DNA from: Actinomycetota bacterium
GTDB lineage: Bacteria; Actinomycetota; UBA4738; HRBIN12
Assembly: GCA_016201135.1 (NCBI GenBank)
Contig: JACQDK010000029.1
Span: 1-32,723 of the forward strand
Length of the DNA: 32,723 bases
Direction of reading: 5' to 3'
Shown: positions 31,129 to 32,723 of the stretch, in pieces
Position numbering within the stretch: position 1 is the stretch's first letter
Layout: the number at the start of each line of letters is the position of its first letter
Notes under the pieces: generated by a model
What the model was told of the DNA's origin: nothing
The model's database searches: none
Seen by the model: the letters and a program-made list of their open reading frames with translations, nothing else
Program-made: the position numbers and the translations under genes

Positions 31129-32723
31129 TCAGCCGGGAAGCCGGAACGCGACGGCTCCGTCGAGCACGGTCATCCAGATCCTCAGGTCTGCCAGCCCCTC
31201 CGTCGCTGCGAACGGATCGCCATCGAGGACGGCGAGGTCCGCCAGCTTCCCGGGCTCCAGCGAGCCGAGGCGATCCTCCATGCCGATGGCGAACGCGGCT
31301 TCGATGGTGTGGGCACGGATCGCCTCCTCGACGGCGAGGGCCTGGTCCGTCCCGATCGGCTCCCCCTGAAGCGTCCGCCTGGAGACCGCGGCCGCGATCG
31401 TGTCGAGGGGCCTGTAGGAAGCGACATCGGAGTCACTGCTCAGCACCACCCTGATGCCCAGCTCGAGCTCCCTGCGAAGGGGCTGGAGGCCATGAGCGCG
31501 CTCGCCCAGGCGGACCAGGAACTCGTCGCCGCTGTCGTGGAGATACCGCGGCTGGCTCACCGCGATGACCCCGAGCCCCCCCATGCGCCCGAGCTGATCC
31601 GGGGTCGGGAAGCCCGCGTGCTCGATCCGGAACCTCGGGTCCTCGCGAGGGCGGTCTCGCTGGGCGGCTTCGAAGGCGTCGAGGACGATCCCGATGGCCC
31701 GATCGCCCTGGGCGTGCACGCCCACCTGCCAACCGAGCGAGTGGGCGCGAGTGATCATGTCTCGGAGCTCGTCGGGTTCGTGATACAGGGACCCCCCGAA
31801 CTCCCCCTTCTCCCCGTACGGCTCCGAGAACGCGGCCGTTCCCCCGATCAGAGAGCCGTCCGCGTAGAACTTTCATCGGCCCCAGCCGGAGGAGATCGTC
31901 TCCGAACGGGCCGGCGAGCCCGAGCGACGCGTAGTCCTCCAGCTGGTGCGAGAGGGGCATGCAGACGGTCCGGACGTGGAGCTTGCCGAGGCGGCGGGCC
32001 TCCCGGTAGGCCTCCAGCTCCCTGCTCGTCACCTGGGCGTCGCAAACGGTGGTCAGCCCGGCCGCCAGGTAGGCCTTGCCCGCTCGCTCAACGTCCGCGA
32101 CCAGCTGAGCGAGCGGCGCCTCGTTGTGGAAGTTCGGGCCGTGATCGCCGATGTCGACGGCGATGGGCTGCACGAGGCCCATCGCGGCGTCGAGGAAGAG
32201 CCCGGTGGGACGACCGCGCCGGTCGCGTTCGAGGCGGCCGCCCTTGGGGTCCGGCGTATCCTCCGAGACGTCGCGGAGCGCGAGGACGGCGCTGTTCACC
32301 AGCGCGTAGTGGCCGGAGACGTGCTGGACCACGACGGGGTGCCGATCGCTGGCCGGGTCAAGGTCCCAGCGCGTGGGTTCGCGGTCGTACTTCGCGTGGT
32401 CGAACCCGAAAGCGTGGATCCACGCCCCGTCTGGGGTCTCGCGCGCGGCGGCCTCGATGGCGGCGACCAGGTCCTGCACGCTCGCCACCTTCGGATAGCG
32501 CACATCGACCGATCCCAGCGACTGGCCGGTCGCCAGGAAGTGGTTGTGGGCGTCGATGAACCCCGGCAGGACCGTCCTGCCGCCGAGGTCGAGCCGGTCC
32601 GCGTCGGGGAAGGCGCCGAGCACCTCTTCGTCGCCGACCGCCATGATCCGGCCACGATCCACGGCGACCGCGGAGGCCCACCTGTCTTGCGCGTCGGCCG
32701 TGTAGACGCGGCCGCCGAAGAAG
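31129..32723 (-). CDS. YtcJ-like amidohydrolase (5' end outside window, one frameshift)
   Basis: The reading enters from the window edge as FFGGRVYTADAQDRWASAVAVDRGRIMAVGDEEV, so the true start is beyond 32723. The metal-binding motif of the amidohydrolase barrel (LPGFIDAHNHFL) and HVSGHYALVNSAVLAL are in the first part. Frame changes at about 31871: LRLGPMK continues as FYADGSLIGGTAAFSEPYGEKGEFGG, then GVHAQGDRAI, FRIEHAGFPTP and LSSDSDVASYRPLDTI, all typical of the YtcJ/amidohydrolase_3 group. One extra base (or two missing) explains the break. Family members hydrolyse N-acyl or amide bonds, some N-substituted formamides; the substrate here is unknown. It lies 104 bp upstream of the PAS gene. 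Confidence 0.85.

Overview
The window is high-GC DNA with dense, overlapping genes (many ATGA/GTGA start-stop overlaps) and frequent GTG starts. The FhaA-FhaB-PstP-RodA-PbpA-PASTA-kinase cluster is diagnostic of Actinomycetota. Together with DUF4446, DUF5317, bactofilin and a two-domain ThyX it suggests an uncultured, deep-branching actinobacterium, possibly from a metagenome. I cannot name the lineage from sequence alone.

Layout. 1-8803 (minus strand): a cell-envelope signalling operon, fhaA-fhaB-pstP-rodA-pbpA-PASTA kinase, continuing into thyX, a 53-aa membrane protein and the start of hisD. 8946-10834: a tRNA-Leu(CAG), an ECF sigma factor, a membrane-anchored beta-propeller protein, and a second, acceptor-damaged copy of the same tRNA; the two tRNAs share an exact 82-bp direct repeat. 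10891-12833 (minus): a PIN/ribbon-helix-helix toxin-antitoxin pair and a flavin monooxygenase-like protein. 13213-17371: a redox/stress locus with SoxR divergent from a questin-oxidase-like gene, an OsmC-like protein plus a cysteine-rich mini-protein, and divergently an ECF sigma/zf-HC2 anti-sigma/ArsM-like methyltransferase operon. 17406-20051 (minus): a REC-HisKA_3 hybrid kinase and a TPR protein. 20398-22247: an ABC exporter. 22262-26312 (minus): larB-larC (nickel-pincer cofactor), DUF5317 and a three-cupredoxin NirK-like nitrite reductase. 26390-28640: DUF4446, bactofilin, serS. 28637-32723 (minus): a six-PAS protein lacking its output domain, and a YtcJ-like amidohydrolase running off the window.

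A striking property is recurrent gene damage. There is an internal deletion in the PASTA kinase that removes the catalytic loop, and an internal deletion plus an in-frame TGA in the methyltransferase. The 3' ends of serS and the PAS gene are joined, and there are small indels in the beta-propeller and amidohydrolase genes. Some or all of these may be assembly artefacts. The in-frame TGA falls exactly where the ArsM-like family has a conserved cysteine, so selenocysteine is worth testing.

The most promising leads are the tRNA-Leu-flanked sigma/beta-propeller islet, the TGA/Cys position, the SoxR operator facing the questin-oxidase gene, and two strong unassigned dyad elements in divergent intergenic regions (15811-15852 and 20298-20356).
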